Assembly (NCBI GenBank): GCA_005772855.1
Contig: SXIK01000117.1
Location: forward strand, 62,001 to 126,000
Source of the DNA: Planctomycetia bacterium
Lineage (GTDB): Bacteria > Planctomycetota > UBA8108 > SXIK01
DNA: 64,000 nucleotides
Direction of reading: 5' to 3'
Shown: positions 1-8,276 of the stretch, one piece after another
How the letters are laid out: each line of letters starts with the position of its first letter
Position numbering within the stretch: the first letter of the stretch is position 1
Program-made: the position numbers and the translations under genes
The notes under the pieces: generated by a model
Seen by the model: the letters and a program-made list of their open reading frames with translations, nothing else
What the model was told of the DNA's origin: nothing
Databases searched by the model: none

Positions 1-243
1 GAAATTACACGCATGAGGATCGAGCTTCTGGGGACGAGCTTCGTGCCGCAGCATTCAGACGCTCGCATTCTCGAGCAGCTCCTCTACAAGTGGGAGCACA
101 CGCGGTCGATCCTCGCCAAGGTGCTCGCCGAGAAGTATGCCGACCTTGCCGCGACTGGATGGCCGCTCCAACCGAGCGACATCCAACGAGACGTGAGGCT
201 CTATCTTCGCGACACCTTCCACTGCTTTGTGAGGTCAAAATAG
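1..243 (+). CDS. C-terminal fragment of a uronate (glucuronate) isomerase-like amidohydrolase
   Basis: The reading frame is open from the first base of the window and ends at a TAG at 241-243, so this is the 3' end of a longer gene. The last 80 or so residues contain a GTSFVPQHSDARILEQLLYK stretch followed by HTRSILAKVL and a closing helix ending RDTFHCF. This is similar in shape to the uronate isomerase (UxaC) C-terminus, where a tail after the last active-site loop runs through a YPRHEYFRR-like helix to an NNAKNYF-like end. Uronate isomerase interconverts uronates and keto-uronates in pectin or glucuronate catabolism. The catalytic barrel lies outside the window, so the assignment rests only on this tail. 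Confidence 0.5.
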   Translation, partial: EITRMRIELLGTSFVPQHSDARILEQLLYKWEHTRSILAKVLAEKYADLAATGWPLQPSDIQRDVRLYLRDTFHCFVRSK

Positions 244-295
244 GCCAGTGGGCAAAGTTCGTACCGAGACGTCGAGTGGGTGCCGGATCTGCGGT

Positions 296-1253
296 TCACC
301 GCCTGTGCCCACGCTTCTTCTCCCCAAAGCGCTCCAGGTCCTCGGCGAGGTCGCCCATGGAATTGTAACGGAGCCTCGGATTCGGTTCGATCGCCTGGCG
401 GATGATGGAATCGAGGCCCAACGGTAAACGCCGATTGATCTGTCGCGGCGCTGGTACGAATCGGGTCACTTTCAGACGCGCGATCTCTGCCTGGTGGGCC
501 CTGGGAAAGGGTGAGATACCGGTCACGGCTTCGTACAGGGTCAAGCCCAGAGCGTAAGTGTCAATGATCGGGCTGTAGGGGTCATCATCGGGACCGAACT
601 GCTCGGGACTCATGTAGCGCAGGGTGCCCCAGGGGCAGCTCTCCAGGACCGGCGAGCGTTCCGAGGAGTCCAGCGCCGAGCCGAAGTCGCCGACGATCAG
701 TTTCCCGTCGTGCCCGATCAGGAGATTCTCGGGCTTCACATCGCGGTGGACGATTCCGTGGGCGTGAAGCACCTCGAGAGCTCTCGCGACCTCCGAGAAT
801 TGACGTGCGACGCAATGAAAGAAGTGCTCATCGCTTTTTGGGGCCTGCTGAACGATGCGTTCGGCGGTCTCTCCGCTCTCCAGGCGCATCGCATAGTAGT
901 AGTGATCCCGCGCTTTCCCGCTTCCGTAGAGTTTGACGATGGATTCATGCTCCACTCGCTCCGCAAAGGCTGCCTCGGCGATGAACCGGATGGCGGCCTC
1001 GGGCTCGCTGGCGAGGTGAGGCGAAAGGACCTTCAGGGCGACCTCGCGATAGCTGCCAGGCCTCATAGACTGTGGCCGTTGCTCCCGCCGCGATCTCTTG
1101 CTCGAGGCGGAAGTCGTCAAGTAGGTCTCCGACTTTGAGGCGTGGGAGAAGGGCTTGAAGCGAAGCCTTCCGCACCCTCTCCGAGCCTTCAAGCAACCTT
1201 GCAGAGGCTGCGGAACGCTGTTGCATTGCGGGAAAGCGGCGTGGATGCTCCAT
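296..1253 (-). pseudogene. Ser/Thr protein kinase, frameshifted in the N-lobe
   Basis: The kinase domain is read in two frames. From ATG at 1253 the first frame gives the glycine-rich loop region (GDLLDDFRLEQEIAAGATAT, then VYEAW). Around 1041-1065 the homology jumps to the neighbouring frame with REVALKVLSPHL (the ATP-binding Lys), the catalytic loop HRDVKPEN, the Mg-binding DFG and the GTLRYMSPEQ activation segment, ending at TGA 296. Joining the frames needs a net one-base change. Reassembled, the protein is about 318 residues, a bare kinase domain with no membrane segment. Either the gene is broken or the assembly has an indel. No sigma factor is adjacent, unlike the two other kinases in the window. 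Confidence 0.8.
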
Positions 1254-1488
1254 GATCGTGCGGCCCTCTTGACCCCCTCAGGTAAGCGTGAGCAGCCATG
1301 GGCATCGGCATGTTCCGGGAGCTTCCTTGAAGAGATCCAGGAGACTGAACGTTACCGGACGCCAGGGGTCACGGCCCCCTTTTCTCTTGCAAGGTCAGGG
1401 TCCCAGCTGAGGATCACTCTCGCTCCGCGAGCTTGCCGCTGATAAAGATGGCTGCGGAATTCCTGAGCTCAAGAAAGCGAGAAGCCCC

Positions 1489-3171
1489 ATGGACCGCGAG
1501 ACTTTTGAAACCGACGTCCTCCTCGTGGGCGCCGGGCCGGCATCGCTTGCCTGCGCCTATCACCTTTCCCGGCTCTTTGCCGAGGCGGGTGAGAAACGAG
1601 AGATTACAGTGATCGAGAAGGGCGCCGAGGTGGGCCAGCATATCCTCTCGGGCGCTGTGATGGATCCCAGGGGACTCGACGAGCTCTTTCAGGGCAGGTG
1701 GCGTGAAGAGGGTTGTCCTGTCGAGGCGCCCGTTGAGAGCGAGGCGGTCTACTTCCTCACGCGCAAGGGCAAGGTGAGGTTCCCCTTCGTGCCACCCACG
1801 CTTCAAAACCACGGTTGTTTTGTCGTCACACTGAGCCATGTTGTCCGGTGGTTGAAGGAGAAGGTGGAGTCGCAAGGAGTCAACGTCTTCGAGGGGTTCC
1901 CGGGCAAGGAGATCCTCTGGGATGCCGAGGGCAAGCGAGTTGAGGGCGTGCGTACCGTTGATCGAGGTGTCAGTCGCGATGGGCAGCCGAAGGAGAGCTT
2001 CACGCCTGGCACGGACCTTCGCGCAAAGGTAACCGTATTTGGAGAGGGTACACGAGGCTCGCTGACAAAGTCGCTTGTCGATCGCCTGAGTCTTCACGGC
2101 CCGAATCCGCAAATTTACGGCGCGGGGATCAAGGAGATCTGGGAAGTTCCCGCCGGCCGCATCCGGCCTGGCGAGGTCTACCACACGGCCGGATGGCCTC
2201 TCCCATCGATCCACTATGGCGGCGGATGGATTTACGGGCTTGCGGAGAATCGCGTCTCGATCGGATTTGTGAACGCGTGCGACTCCGGTGATCCGGGGTT
2301 CGACCCCTGGCGTACGGCGCAGGAGTGGAAGACACACCCGTGGATCCATTCGATCCTGGAGCGTGGCAAGGTCCTCAAGGCGGGAGCGAAGACGCTGCCC
2401 GAGGGCGGATATTGGTCGCAGCCAAGGCTCTTCGGCGAAGGCTTCGTTCTGGTGGGCGACTCGGCAAGCTTCCTCAACGCTCCGCGGCTGAAGGGCATTC
2501 ATACGGCTATCAAGAGCGGGATGCTAGCCGCCGAGGCCATCTTCGAGGCTTCGAGGGCGAATCGCTACGATGCGGAGGCGCTTTCCGCGTACGACCGTCG
2601 CTACCGCGAAAGCTGGCTTTGTCGTGAGCTGCGCCTTGTTCGCAATGTGCGTCAGGCGTTTCGGAGCGGGTTTTTTCTCGGGGCGCTACGCGCCGGAGCC
2701 ATGTTGCTCCTGGGCGGAAGAGTCCTCAAGGACCGCATCGCTGTCCCTGCCGATGCGGCGCAAGTGAGAAAGCTAACGGACCCACTGACGCCCTCGCTGG
2801 ACGGTGCGAGGAGCGCTCCCCCCTTTGATGGCGAGCTCACCTTTGACAAACTCACCGGCGTGTACCACGCGGGCGCGATGCACGAGGAGAATCAGCCGAG
2901 CCATCTCCTCGTCGCTGATCTTGACATTTGCAGCACGCGTTGTCTCGAAGAGTACGGTAACCCCTGCGAACAGTTCTGCCCCGCGAAGGTGTACGAGATG
3001 GTTGATGACCCCTCGCGGTCGTCAAATTTGTCAGGAAACCGAACACGCAAGCTTCAGATTCATCACTCCAATTGTGTTCACTGTAAGACGTGCGATGTGA
3101 TGGACCCGTACGGCATCATCACCTGGACAGTGCCGACCGACGCTGGAGGGCCGAAGTATCTGGGGATGTGA
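1489..3171 (+). CDS. Electron transfer flavoprotein-ubiquinone oxidoreductase (ETF-QO)
   Basis: This 560-residue protein matches the full length of ETF-QO, which passes electrons from reduced ETF (fatty-acid and amino-acid oxidation) to the membrane quinone pool. The N-terminus has the FAD-binding GAGPAS motif at residues 14-19, followed by an EKGAEVGQHILSGAV stretch typical of the family. Near residue 330 is FGEGFVLVGDSASFLN, the second FAD contact. The C-terminus carries the cysteines of the single [4Fe-4S] cluster: CSTRCLEEYGNPCEQFCP and then CVHCKTCDVMDP. It ends in the usual GGPKYLGM-type tail. No etfAB genes are in the window. It is divergent from the broken kinase with 235 bp between them. 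Confidence 0.95.
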   Translation: MDRETFETDVLLVGAGPASLACAYHLSRLFAEAGEKREITVIEKGAEVGQHILSGAVMDPRGLDELFQGRWREEGCPVEAPVESEAVYFLTRKGKVRFPFVPPTLQNHGCFVVTLSHVVRWLKEKVESQGVNVFEGFPGKEILWDAEGKRVEGVRTVDRGVSRDGQPKESFTPGTDLRAKVTVFGEGTRGSLTKSLVDRLSLHGPNPQIYGAGIKEIWEVPAGRIRPGEVYHTAGWPLPSIHYGGGWIYGLAENRVSIGFVNACDSGDPGFDPWRTAQEWKTHPWIHSILERGKVLKAGAKTLPEGGYWSQPRLFGEGFVLVGDSASFLNAPRLKGIHTAIKSGMLAAEAIFEASRANRYDAEALSAYDRRYRESWLCRELRLVRNVRQAFRSGFFLGALRAGAMLLLGGRVLKDRIAVPADAAQVRKLTDPLTPSLDGARSAPPFDGELTFDKLTGVYHAGAMHEENQPSHLLVADLDICSTRCLEEYGNPCEQFCPAKVYEMVDDPSRSSNLSGNRTRKLQIHHSNCVHCKTCDVMDPYGIITWTVPTDAGGPKYLGM

Positions 3172-3608
3172 GGGGGAGCTGGCCTGGTCCCGTACCACCG
3201 CGGCAGCCTGGGCCAGCCTGGCACGGGTTGAGTACCTCCAAGCTGGACGCGAAGGGCGGGTCTTCGGTGTGGTTGGTGCCTCTCCAGGGCCCCTGAAGGT
3301 CTCCCTGCCGGGCCACATTACCGGCTCATGGCTTCTCCCCCCTCAAGGGGGCCAAGAGAAGGGTCCCCAGGGGCCCTTCGGGGAGTATTCTTCCCGTGGA
3401 TCCAGCATTGCTTTTTGCAGATTGCGAGCGGTTCGGCGAGTTTTCATGGACATTTCCGCAGCGCTGTGATTAGTCTTGTGCCCTCGAGCCTGTCCCGAAA
3501 GTTCGCCCTTGCTTCCGCCGGTCGGAAGGCCGGTGGGCAACGGGGGCGATTCGCGGGGTGAGCCCTTGGTCGTGCCAGTTGCCTTCGCCTCTCTTTTTTC
3601 AGGGGATC
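3172..3608. other. Intergenic region with a GC-rich hairpin
   Basis: No convincing gene lies in these 437 bases between ETF-QO and the J-domain-like gene; the short frames here are arginine/proline-rich shadows. The main structure is an inverted repeat at about 3335-3362: CCCCC-TCAA-GGGGG nested inside CTTCTC...GAGAAG, with no T-tract after it. It may stop or stabilise ETF-QO transcription, but this cannot be shown from sequence alone. Confidence 0.4.
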
Positions 3609-4232
3609 ATGGAGAAGAAAAAGCCGCCAAGCACCCAACCTCAGAGGACTGTAGGGTCCAAGAAATCGACTCACCACGTTGAGGCGCTTTCCTCTCTTCC
3701 AGGAGACGAGAAGATGAAGCGTCTCGAGTCCATGGGAGAGAACGAACTCCTCAAGCTTTTCTTGGAAAGCTATACCGGCGACTTGGTCAGTGTGCTCCTG
3801 GACCTCAAGAGATCCCTGGTGAAGCATATCTTCAGTGGGCTTGCCAGGGAGCACAAGCGAGCCATCGCAGAGGCTGTCATCCTCTATCATTACAAGGATT
3901 ACCTCACGAACCCCGTCCCCATGAAGATCGGCATCAGCGCTGGGATCTCGATCCCGAATTACTACGCAATTCTTGGTGTATCAAGAGACGCGGTAGAAGG
4001 CGACATCAAGGCAGCCCACCGCTTGCTCGCGAAGGCACACGAGCCGGAGGTCTTCTCTCCCGCAATGCGCAAGTCAGGTGAGGAACGGCTCAATGAAATT
4101 AATGAGGCGTATCAAAGTCTGAAGACGCCGGAGAAGCGTGCGAAGGCAGACAAGCTTCTACCCAATATAGCGTACCTCTACCCCCGCAGAGATCAATCGT
4201 GGCTCGACGCTGTTCAGCAGCTCCTCGAGTAG
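3609..4232 (+). CDS. J-domain-like protein lacking the HPD motif
   Basis: The start at 3609 is chosen over the upstream ATG at 3558 because AGGGG lies just before it; the product is 207 residues. The last third is a J-domain-like fold: NYYAILGVSRDAVEGDIKAA (helices I-II), then ERLNEINEAYQSLKTPEKRA (helix III). The loop that should hold His-Pro-Asp, needed to stimulate Hsp70 ATPase, reads AHEPEVF, so HPD is absent. The first 120 residues are charged and helical (EALSSLPGDEKMKRLESMGE) with no recognised family. It is probably a J-like protein that does not act as a normal Hsp70 co-chaperone. The next gene overlaps its end by 34 bases, so the two are likely co-expressed. Confidence 0.75.
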   Translation: MEKKKPPSTQPQRTVGSKKSTHHVEALSSLPGDEKMKRLESMGENELLKLFLESYTGDLVSVLLDLKRSLVKHIFSGLAREHKRAIAEAVILYHYKDYLTNPVPMKIGISAGISIPNYYAILGVSRDAVEGDIKAAHRLLAKAHEPEVFSPAMRKSGEERLNEINEAYQSLKTPEKRAKADKLLPNIAYLYPRRDQSWLDAVQQLLE

Positions 4233-4813
4233 GCCTTGCGGCGATTGCTGGTGCCTTTGTCGCGGCCGTGTGCGGCTGCCACCACATGCTCGAGCCGATC
4301 AGGCCGCCCGCACTCAGGATCGACGAGGCCGCTGCGCTGAGCGAGGTGGTCTCGTTGCGTCTCGAAAATGGCTACGCTTTGCCCGAGCCTCGCCATGTAC
4401 TGGATTTCGGTATTCATTCGCTGAATCTGGACCTGCGCGACTGGACGGCGAGGCTCCTGAGCGAGCTTCGGTACGAACTCGAGCGGCGTCAAGCAGTCGT
4501 CTTTGTGCCGGCCGAATCGCTCGCGGGCACATCGGTGGATCCGTCGCCACTGACGCCTCATTCTCACGTGAGACCGCAGGAGCCCTTCAAGTCGCTGCGG
4601 CTCTGGGTCACGGGGGTTGTACCACCCGATGCCAGAGTGATGCGTGGACCGACGGTTACCGCCCGGGTCGAAAGCCTCGACGGCAGCTTCCATGCCGAGT
4701 ACTCCTCTGGCATCGGGAAGAAGGGCTTCTCGGACACGATGCTCGATTTGAAGCGTAGCATGGTGCAGGATTCAAGGCTGATCGGGTGGCTTGTGAAGAA
4801 AGAGCGATCGTGA
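4199..4813 (+). CDS. Putative lipoprotein of unknown function
   Basis: The frame starts with GTG at 4199, inside the end of the J-domain-like gene. The N-terminus MARRCSAAPRVGLAAIAGAF followed by VAAVCGCHH is a basic, hydrophobic signal with a possible lipobox (VCGC), suggesting a lipid-anchored envelope protein of 204 residues. The rest has no recognised domain; it contains a LDFGIHSLNLDLRDWTARLL helix and a beta-rich second half (SLRLWVTGVVPPDARVMRGP). The overlap with the J-like gene implies translational coupling and perhaps a shared role. An alternative later start would remove the overlap, but I see no better candidate that keeps the signal. Confidence 0.65.
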   Translation: MARRCSAAPRVGLAAIAGAFVAAVCGCHHMLEPIRPPALRIDEAAALSEVVSLRLENGYALPEPRHVLDFGIHSLNLDLRDWTARLLSELRYELERRQAVVFVPAESLAGTSVDPSPLTPHSHVRPQEPFKSLRLWVTGVVPPDARVMRGPTVTARVESLDGSFHAEYSSGIGKKGFSDTMLDLKRSMVQDSRLIGWLVKKERS

Positions 4814-5113
4814 CAGCCGCGAGTCCGTGTCGTCCCGTCCCGAAACGTCGAGCAAGTCCTGGCATCTCAAGGGAAGCCCGGCGGCCCGTGACCGCTGTAA
4901 ATGCAGATCTGGCGGGGCGCTGGTGAAGTTGACATGCGCCAAGGGCGTTGCTTCGGCCATTGGTATGACTTAATGTTGCCGCATGTGTTGAGGTCGTTGA
5001 GATGAACCAGTATCCGACGATCGAGAAAATGTAAGAGGATCTCGAGCACAACAGCGGGTGATAGCGCGAGAGTATTACTGTGGTGATCGTGGCTTTGGGA
5101 AAGGCACAGTTGC
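4814..5113. other. Intergenic region, nothing recognised
   Basis: These 300 bases between the lipoprotein and the sugar isomerase gene hold only short overlapping frames with no family resemblance. The sequence is less GC-rich towards its 3' end (for example GAGAGTATTACTGTGG around 5068), as expected of a promoter region for the gene starting at 5114, but I could not define promoter boxes. Confidence 0.4.
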
Positions 5114-6076
5114 ATGTATCTTGGTGCTTTGTCGACTGTCTATCTGGATCGTTCGCTAGGTGAAGCAGCCCGAAGGCTGAGCCAGCTGGGCCTGCGCTCG
5201 GTGGAGTTTGGTGCCGGCGGGTATTTTCCGAAGAACCATTGCGATCCCGGGGCGCTCTTGCAAGATCCGCGCGCGCTGGACGAGTTCCGACAGACACTGT
5301 CGGACTGTGGTCTGACCATCAGTGCTTTCGCACTGCACGGGGAGCCGTTGCATGCTGATCCACTCGTGGTGAAGACTTACGATGGTGAGTTTCGCTCCGC
5401 CTGTCAGCTTGCGCGCCAGGTGGGCGTTTCTCGGCTGACCTTGACCGCTGGCTTGCCTCCAGGCGCGCCAGGGGATCAAACTCCCAATTGGATTCTCTTC
5501 CCCTGGCCGCCGCGCATGGTTGACTGCTACCGTTGGCAGTGGGAGCAGAAGGTCCTGCCGTACTGGAAGGAGCAGGCGAAATTTGCGGCTGACTGTGGTG
5601 TCCGTTTGTGCTTTGAGATGGTTCCGGGCGACATGGTCTACAACCCGGAGACGCTTCTGCGGCTGCGCGATGCCGTGGGCCCAACTGTAGGGTGCAACTT
5701 CGATCCCTCGCACTTGTTCTGGCAAGGAATTGACGTGCTGGATGCGATCCATCGCCTCGGACCTGCGATCTACCACGTGCACGCCAAGGACACAAGCCTC
5801 CTGAACCATAACGTCAGGGTGAATGGAGTGCTCGATCCAAAGCCATTCCATCAATTAGCCAACCGAAGCTGGTTGTTTCGCACGGTCGGCTATGGGCACG
5901 ACGAATCTTTTTGGCGAGACTTCGCAAGCACGTTGCGACTTGTGGGCTACGACGACGTGCTTTCGATTGAGCACGAGGATCCTCTGATTGATCTGGAAGA
6001 GGGCCTCGAGTCCGCCATCCGGCTGCTCGAAGGTGTTGTGATTCGGAAACCACCCGCCAAGCTCTGGTCAGATTGA
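5114..6076 (+). CDS. Sugar phosphate isomerase/epimerase (xylose-isomerase-like TIM barrel)
   Basis: The 320-residue product has the features of the AP-endonuclease-2/xylose-isomerase-like TIM-barrel family: SLGEAARRLSQLGLRSVEFG at strand 1, LCFEMVPGDMVYNPETLLRL with a metal-ligand Glu, VGCNFDPSHLFWQG with Asp/His ligands, IYHVHAKDT with a metal His, and DVLSIEHEDPL with the last Glu. These residues bind a divalent metal and isomerise or epimerise a keto-sugar or polyol derivative. The substrate cannot be read from sequence. In Planctomycetota these genes commonly sit near Gfo/Idh/MocA oxidoreductases; here it stands alone on the plus strand and converges on the glycosyltransferase gene. Confidence 0.88.
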   Translation: MYLGALSTVYLDRSLGEAARRLSQLGLRSVEFGAGGYFPKNHCDPGALLQDPRALDEFRQTLSDCGLTISAFALHGEPLHADPLVVKTYDGEFRSACQLARQVGVSRLTLTAGLPPGAPGDQTPNWILFPWPPRMVDCYRWQWEQKVLPYWKEQAKFAADCGVRLCFEMVPGDMVYNPETLLRLRDAVGPTVGCNFDPSHLFWQGIDVLDAIHRLGPAIYHVHAKDTSLLNHNVRVNGVLDPKPFHQLANRSWLFRTVGYGHDESFWRDFASTLRLVGYDDVLSIEHEDPLIDLEEGLESAIRLLEGVVIRKPPAKLWSD

Positions 6077-6136
6077 CCGGTCAAATTCAGCCTCTGGAAA
6101 GATCGTCAGCGCTCGGCGTCCGTGGTTGGTAGCCTG

Positions 6137-7795
6137 TCAGCTCCTGGGGGGAAGAATCGTGTAGACGGCGAAGCCCACACCGTCTTTCGGATTGTCCTCG
6201 TGCGCGAGAAGCCTCAGCTCTTCTCGATCCCGCGCGTTGTCGTAAAGGTCCTTCTTCATCTCGGGCCTGCTGAGTAAGAAATAGCCCTGGAGGCAGAGGT
6301 GAGTGGCTCCCCGCTTTCTACCATAAGCGAGCAGCTCCGGGAGGTCTGCCACTGGCAAGGGAATCCATCCGCGCTCGGCGTGGAACGGAACTTCCGCGGA
6401 GTTGGTCATGAGGACTGCGTCCTTCGGCAAGTTTTTCTCGACCCACGCAACTGTCGGCCAGACGTGCTCCCGCTCCCTGGTTCGTATCAGGAAGCGCGAA
6501 AGCCCGGTTTTGAGCATCATCGCGAAGACGGCGCAGGCAAGGAGTGCCATCATTGTTCTTCGGCCCGCGGGACGATTCAGCGGAGCTGGAAGCGCCGTGC
6601 TCCCGATCCAGACGAGAGAGTGGTCGAGACCGACCGCGCACCAGAGTGTCAGGGGCAGGATCAGTCCGTAGAGTAGTCGCTCCTTGATGAAGAACGGGAG
6701 AATGCTCAGGACGGCCAGGGCGATCCAGGTGTGAAACACCTCCGTTCCGAGCCGCTTGCGACTCCACGTCTGAGCGAAGAGGCCGAGAAAGACGAAGACG
6801 AAGAGCCACCGGCCGAAGAACCAGGGGTGGATGACCGTATTGCGGAATGTCTTCAGATTCGCAGAAATTTCCGGCAGGACCTGCGAGCGGTAGGGGCCCA
6901 ACATGAGCCGCAGCAAGCTCTCGTTCGAGGGCTTGGCGAAGAACTTGATCTCGCCAGTTGAGTTGAGGCCATCCGTCTCGAGGATGTAGCTCACACGGTC
7001 GTGACGCGCGATGCCTCGCGTGGTCGTGTAGGTGGTTGTGTGCTTCGTGGTGAGGGACCAGTGGCCAGTGTGCCAGCGCAGGTAAACGATATAGGGAGAG
7101 GCCACAGCAAGGAATGTCGCAAGGACCGGCGCCAGTCTCATTGTCCTCTGGAAGAGGCGGTGTTTCCCGCGCCGCAAGGTGGCCAGGAGGAGGAACAAGA
7201 ACGCCATGAGAAAATAGCCGAGCCCCTCGGGCCGGGTGAGGTAGGCGAGCGAGAAGAATACTCCGGTGAGCCAATGGTACCTCGGGCGCGTCTCCCTCCA
7301 GGCGCAATAGGCGAAGTGGATCGCCGTGAAGAGGCAGAGCAGGTAAAGCGGCTCGCTCATGCTCTCGGCAAAAAGGATTCCCGAGGTGAGTGCAGGTAGA
7401 GCGGCTGACAGCGAGGCCGCCCAGAGCCCAATCCGTCGCCCGTAGCAACGTTGGCCGAGGGCGTAGATCGGAAGCGGCAAGAGACTTCCAAAAAGGACGT
7501 AAGCGATCAGCGGAGTCGACTGCCAGCTCGGTGCGAACCAGTGGAGTATGCCCAGCACAATCGGATGGAGTGGCGGGAAGTGAAGCTCGGGGTGTTCCCA
7601 GTAGTAGGAGTACCCCTGAGCGCTGTAGAGGCTCCTTGCCAGCCACACGTAGTAAGGTTCGTCGGCAAAAGCCACATGTCGCGGAATCACGTAGATGAGG
7701 CGCAGGAGAGCGGCGAACCCGACGATGGCCCAGAGGGGAAAGTCCCTTCTGTAAGGACTCGTGGCTACGTTTTTCAGCAAGGCAGAAACCTTCAT
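6137..7795 (-). CDS. Integral-membrane glycosyltransferase, family 39/ArnT-like
   Basis: The 552-residue protein has about ten hydrophobic helices, beginning with WAIVGFAALLRLIYVIPRH. The first periplasmic loop reads ADEPYYVWLARSLYSAQGYS and then PPLHPIVLGI, a pattern typical of the PMT_2/GT39 group that transfers sugars from polyprenyl-phosphate donors to lipids or proteins on the outer face of the membrane. A soluble C-terminal part (AYGRKRGATHLCLQGYFLLS) follows the last helix. The ATG at 7795 gives a sensible N-terminus. No other glycan genes are adjacent, so the acceptor is unknown. Confidence 0.85.
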   Translation of the reverse strand: MKVSALLKNVATSPYRRDFPLWAIVGFAALLRLIYVIPRHVAFADEPYYVWLARSLYSAQGYSYYWEHPELHFPPLHPIVLGILHWFAPSWQSTPLIAYVLFGSLLPLPIYALGQRCYGRRIGLWAASLSAALPALTSGILFAESMSEPLYLLCLFTAIHFAYCAWRETRPRYHWLTGVFFSLAYLTRPEGLGYFLMAFLFLLLATLRRGKHRLFQRTMRLAPVLATFLAVASPYIVYLRWHTGHWSLTTKHTTTYTTTRGIARHDRVSYILETDGLNSTGEIKFFAKPSNESLLRLMLGPYRSQVLPEISANLKTFRNTVIHPWFFGRWLFVFVFLGLFAQTWSRKRLGTEVFHTWIALAVLSILPFFIKERLLYGLILPLTLWCAVGLDHSLVWIGSTALPAPLNRPAGRRTMMALLACAVFAMMLKTGLSRFLIRTREREHVWPTVAWVEKNLPKDAVLMTNSAEVPFHAERGWIPLPVADLPELLAYGRKRGATHLCLQGYFLLSRPEMKKDLYDNARDREELRLLAHEDNPKDGVGFAVYTILPPRS

Positions 7796-8039
7796 CTTTC
7801 TATACGCGGGCTGTCCCGGCGGAGGCGAGTCTTTGACCTCGAGGACGCAGAGGACCAGGAGTGGATATCCCCCCGGGACACGGCAGACGCGGTCTCATTC
7901 GTAATCGTTCAGCCACGGTTACGGCAAGTCCATAATGGGAAGAAAAGGCATGGATTTCGGGGGCATTCCAATCAACTCCGACTGTGCAGACTCCGGGGTT
8001 TGTGACGACGCACTTCGGGCCACGAAGCCACGATGGAGC

Positions 8040-8087
8040 GTCAGGTCAAGAGCTCCCGCCCTGTTGGGCTGGATCTCTTGACCTGAC
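8040..8087. terminator. 13-bp inverted repeat, possible terminator stem
   Basis: GTCAGGTCAAGAG at 8040-8052 is repeated as its exact reverse complement CTCTTGACCTGAC at 8075-8087, with a 22-base GC-rich spacer. It is downstream of the dockerin gene that ends at 8277 on the minus strand. There is no T-tract on either side, so a factor-independent terminator is possible but not certain; it could also be a recombination footprint next to the decayed dockerin module. Confidence 0.45.
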
Positions 8088-8139
8088 GTCAGCGCCTCAA
8101 AGGAAATAGGAGGAGGTCTTCGAGAACTCCTGGTCGCTA

Positions 8140-8252
8140 TCCTTCTCCACTTGCAGGTGAGCGAATCGGAGATATCGACCGTGCTGTCGGCGTTCGCGTC
8201 GCGAGGCAGAAACTCCGGTTTGCCGACGACGAGGGCCTTCGCTTCCATGTCG
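8140..8252 (-). pseudogene. Decayed dockerin-like module fragment
   Basis: The minus-strand frame reads ALVVGKPEFLPRDANADSTV and then DISDSLTCKWRR. The intact paralogues in this window read xxFLRGDANxDxxxDISDaxxxLxYLFLGG, so the first Ca2+-binding loop (DANADSTVDISD) is nearly intact while the LFLG helix is lost. It lies just beyond the stop of the dockerin gene ending at 8277. It is most simply the remnant of a second dockerin protein's 3' end, or the original C-terminus of the neighbour after a frameshift or deletion. Confidence 0.6.
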
Positions 8253-8276
8253 TCTGCGGTCGACCAATTGCAGGTC

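Larger units (their letters stand above)
7796..8276. other. Intergenic region with dockerin remnant and long inverted repeat
   Basis: No intact gene is seen between the glycosyltransferase and the coiled-coil dockerin gene. On the minus strand, about 8140-8252 encodes a decayed dockerin module, and 8040-8087 is a 13-bp perfect inverted repeat; both are listed separately. The remainder, about 7796-8035, holds nothing recognised. Confidence 0.6.

Noticed and set aside
1414-2502. Long minus-strand frame (362 codons)
   Set aside because: It is antisense to ETF-QO, has no domain, and arises from high-GC codon use.
3290-3410. Third copy of the dispersed repeat
   Set aside because: It has a GC-rich hairpin and a TACTCC-like end, but the rest does not align with copies A and B.
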